This document shows, piece by piece, positions 63,345 to 64,000 of a stretch of 64,000 nt of DNA (within the stretch, counting starts at the first letter, position 1; every line of letters starts with the position of its first letter). The stretch is from NCBI GenBank assembly GCA_965657795.1, contig CBFHQJ010000008.1:1-64000 (forward strand), read 5' to 3'. The notes under the pieces are model-generated. The model ran no database searches. It saw only the letters and a program-made list of their open reading frames with translations, and had not been told where the DNA came from. The DNA comes from SW10 sp965657795 (GTDB lineage Bacteria > Verrucomicrobiota > Verrucomicrobiia > Verrucomicrobiales > Akkermansiaceae). A program made the position numbers and the translations under genes.

Positions 63345-64000
63345 TTAGAATGCAGATTGAATTTGAGAGAGGGCAATCGTATCAGGATAGCTTCGGAAAC
63401 GACGGTCGGTGAAGTGCCACCATTCGTTGGGGAGGGGAAAGAAACCGGCCTTGCTCATGGCATCTTGCAAGATGCGCTTGCGCTGCATCACCTTCGGATC
63501 CGGATGCTGGTATGCGGCGGCAGCCTGGGGAGTAAAACTGTCGAAGCCTGTGGGCATCTCAACAGGCTCGCCGGACTGCGTGACCAATGTCACATCCACC
63601 GCAGTTCCGCAGGAATGCTGCGACGGCTTACTGAAAGGATTCGCAACAAACCGATCGTCGTGGCCCGATGCATCCCACAAAACCAACTGCGCAGCGGGAG
63701 GACGGTAGGCATCCCAAACTTTGATCCGATAACCATACTGCTTTACCTGATCATTGGCCCTGCGAAGTCTGGCCGCGGTCTCGGGCCGCAACAAGGCCGG
63801 CATGTTCTCAGCGTAAAGCGGTTTTTTCGCAATGGCCGAACCCCGGGTGTAGCGAAGGTCTATCGCAATACTGCGATCAACCTCGGTGATCCGAATCAGG
63901 CCCGCCTCCGCAAGAGTGGAATTTGACGATCTTGGCAAAGATGACTCCACCGGATCCCGACCATTCCAGCGGGTGCTCGTTGAACAAGCAACGAAGATCG
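63345..64000 (-). CDS. VanX-like D-Ala-D-Ala dipeptidase, lipoprotein, 5' end cut by window edge
   Basis: The frame is open from the window end and encodes an M15-family dipeptidase of about 200 residues after a lipobox. The edge fragment reads IFVACSTSTRW, where VAC (Cys codon 63986-63984) suggests lipid anchoring. Active-site motifs are SQHSCGTAVDVTLV (zinc His and Asp) and NEWWHFTD (catalytic Glu, zinc His). RIKVWDAYRPPAAQLVLWDA holds the substrate Arg. It would cleave D-Ala-D-Ala, either for peptidoglycan recycling in the envelope or as a vancomycin-resistance-type enzyme. Without VanS/VanR or VanH/VanA neighbours, recycling or nutrition is more likely. Confidence 0.88.
   Translation of the reverse strand, partial: IFVACSTSTRWNGRDPVESSLPRSSNSTLAEAGLIRITEVDRSIAIDLRYTRGSAIAKKPLYAENMPALLRPETAARLRRANDQVKQYGYRIKVWDAYRPPAAQLVLWDASGHDDRFVANPFSKPSQHSCGTAVDVTLVTQSGEPVEMPTGFDSFTPQAAAAYQHPDPKVMQRKRILQDAMSKAGFFPLPNEWWHFTDRRFRSYPDTIALSQIQSAF

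Noticed and set aside
1..64000. CRISPR arrays, tRNA or rRNA genes
   Set aside because: No regular repeats with spacers and no recognisable tRNA or rRNA segments were seen on reading the window.

Overview
The window looks like a chromosomal segment of a Verrucomicrobiota bacterium, probably Verrucomicrobiales or a relative. This is an inference from gene content. There are two pairs of secreted cytochrome-like DUF1549/DUF1553 and DUF1501 proteins, Tat-signal Gfo/Idh/MocA oxidoreductases, a sialate O-acetylesterase, a CotH-family protein, PQQ-like and YWTD beta-propellers, and many exported proteins that share a C-terminal module ending in FFRL or FARL. No rRNA, tRNA, CRISPR array or intact prophage was found.

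Layout. 1-7.1 kb: end of an unknown gene, a ROK sugar kinase, a four-helix bundle protein, a decayed giant secreted-protein gene with its small partner, and an ABC exporter operon. 7.2-12.5 kb: a methyltransferase coupled to a cation/proton antiporter, a conserved exported protein with a His/Cys pair, and an RpiB-GlyA fusion. 12.6-15 kb: an arsenic operon (arsR, DUF6428-like, acr3, arsC) with a readable promoter and operator. 15-28 kb: a phosphatase, TMEM220-like and GNAT proteins, carbohydrate-related secreted proteins, an AraC regulator, a propeller gene with an internal stop, a sialate O-acetylesterase, a DUF445 protein, and a junction of two truncated genes. 28.4-45 kb: the two PSCyt/DUF1501 operons, a divergent lipoprotein and secreted caspase-like/FGE-like gene pair, an SGNH hydrolase, an oxidoreductase, a phosphatase and a lone E1-alpha dehydrogenase. 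45-64 kb: MOSC protein, propellers, a three-gene MotA/ExbB-ExbD-like motor operon, a vanadium haloperoxidase-like phosphatase, ileS, CotH, an mbnP/mauG pair broken by an IS5-type remnant, a beta-helix protein, a PQQ propeller and a VanX-like lipoprotein cut by the window edge.

Two themes stand out. First, gene decay is concentrated in exported-protein genes: a giant gene reduced to its two ends, a Trp-to-stop change in a propeller, a head-to-head deletion between thrE and a cadherin/TSP3 protein, and mbnP and mauG both cut at an IS remnant. Second, there are candidate systems worth testing: the motor operon, whose two B-type subunits differ at the proton-carrying Asp, and the exported caspase-like protein fused to an FGE-like domain that lacks the catalytic cysteines.

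All family names are by recognition of motifs in the translated sequence; no database search was run.
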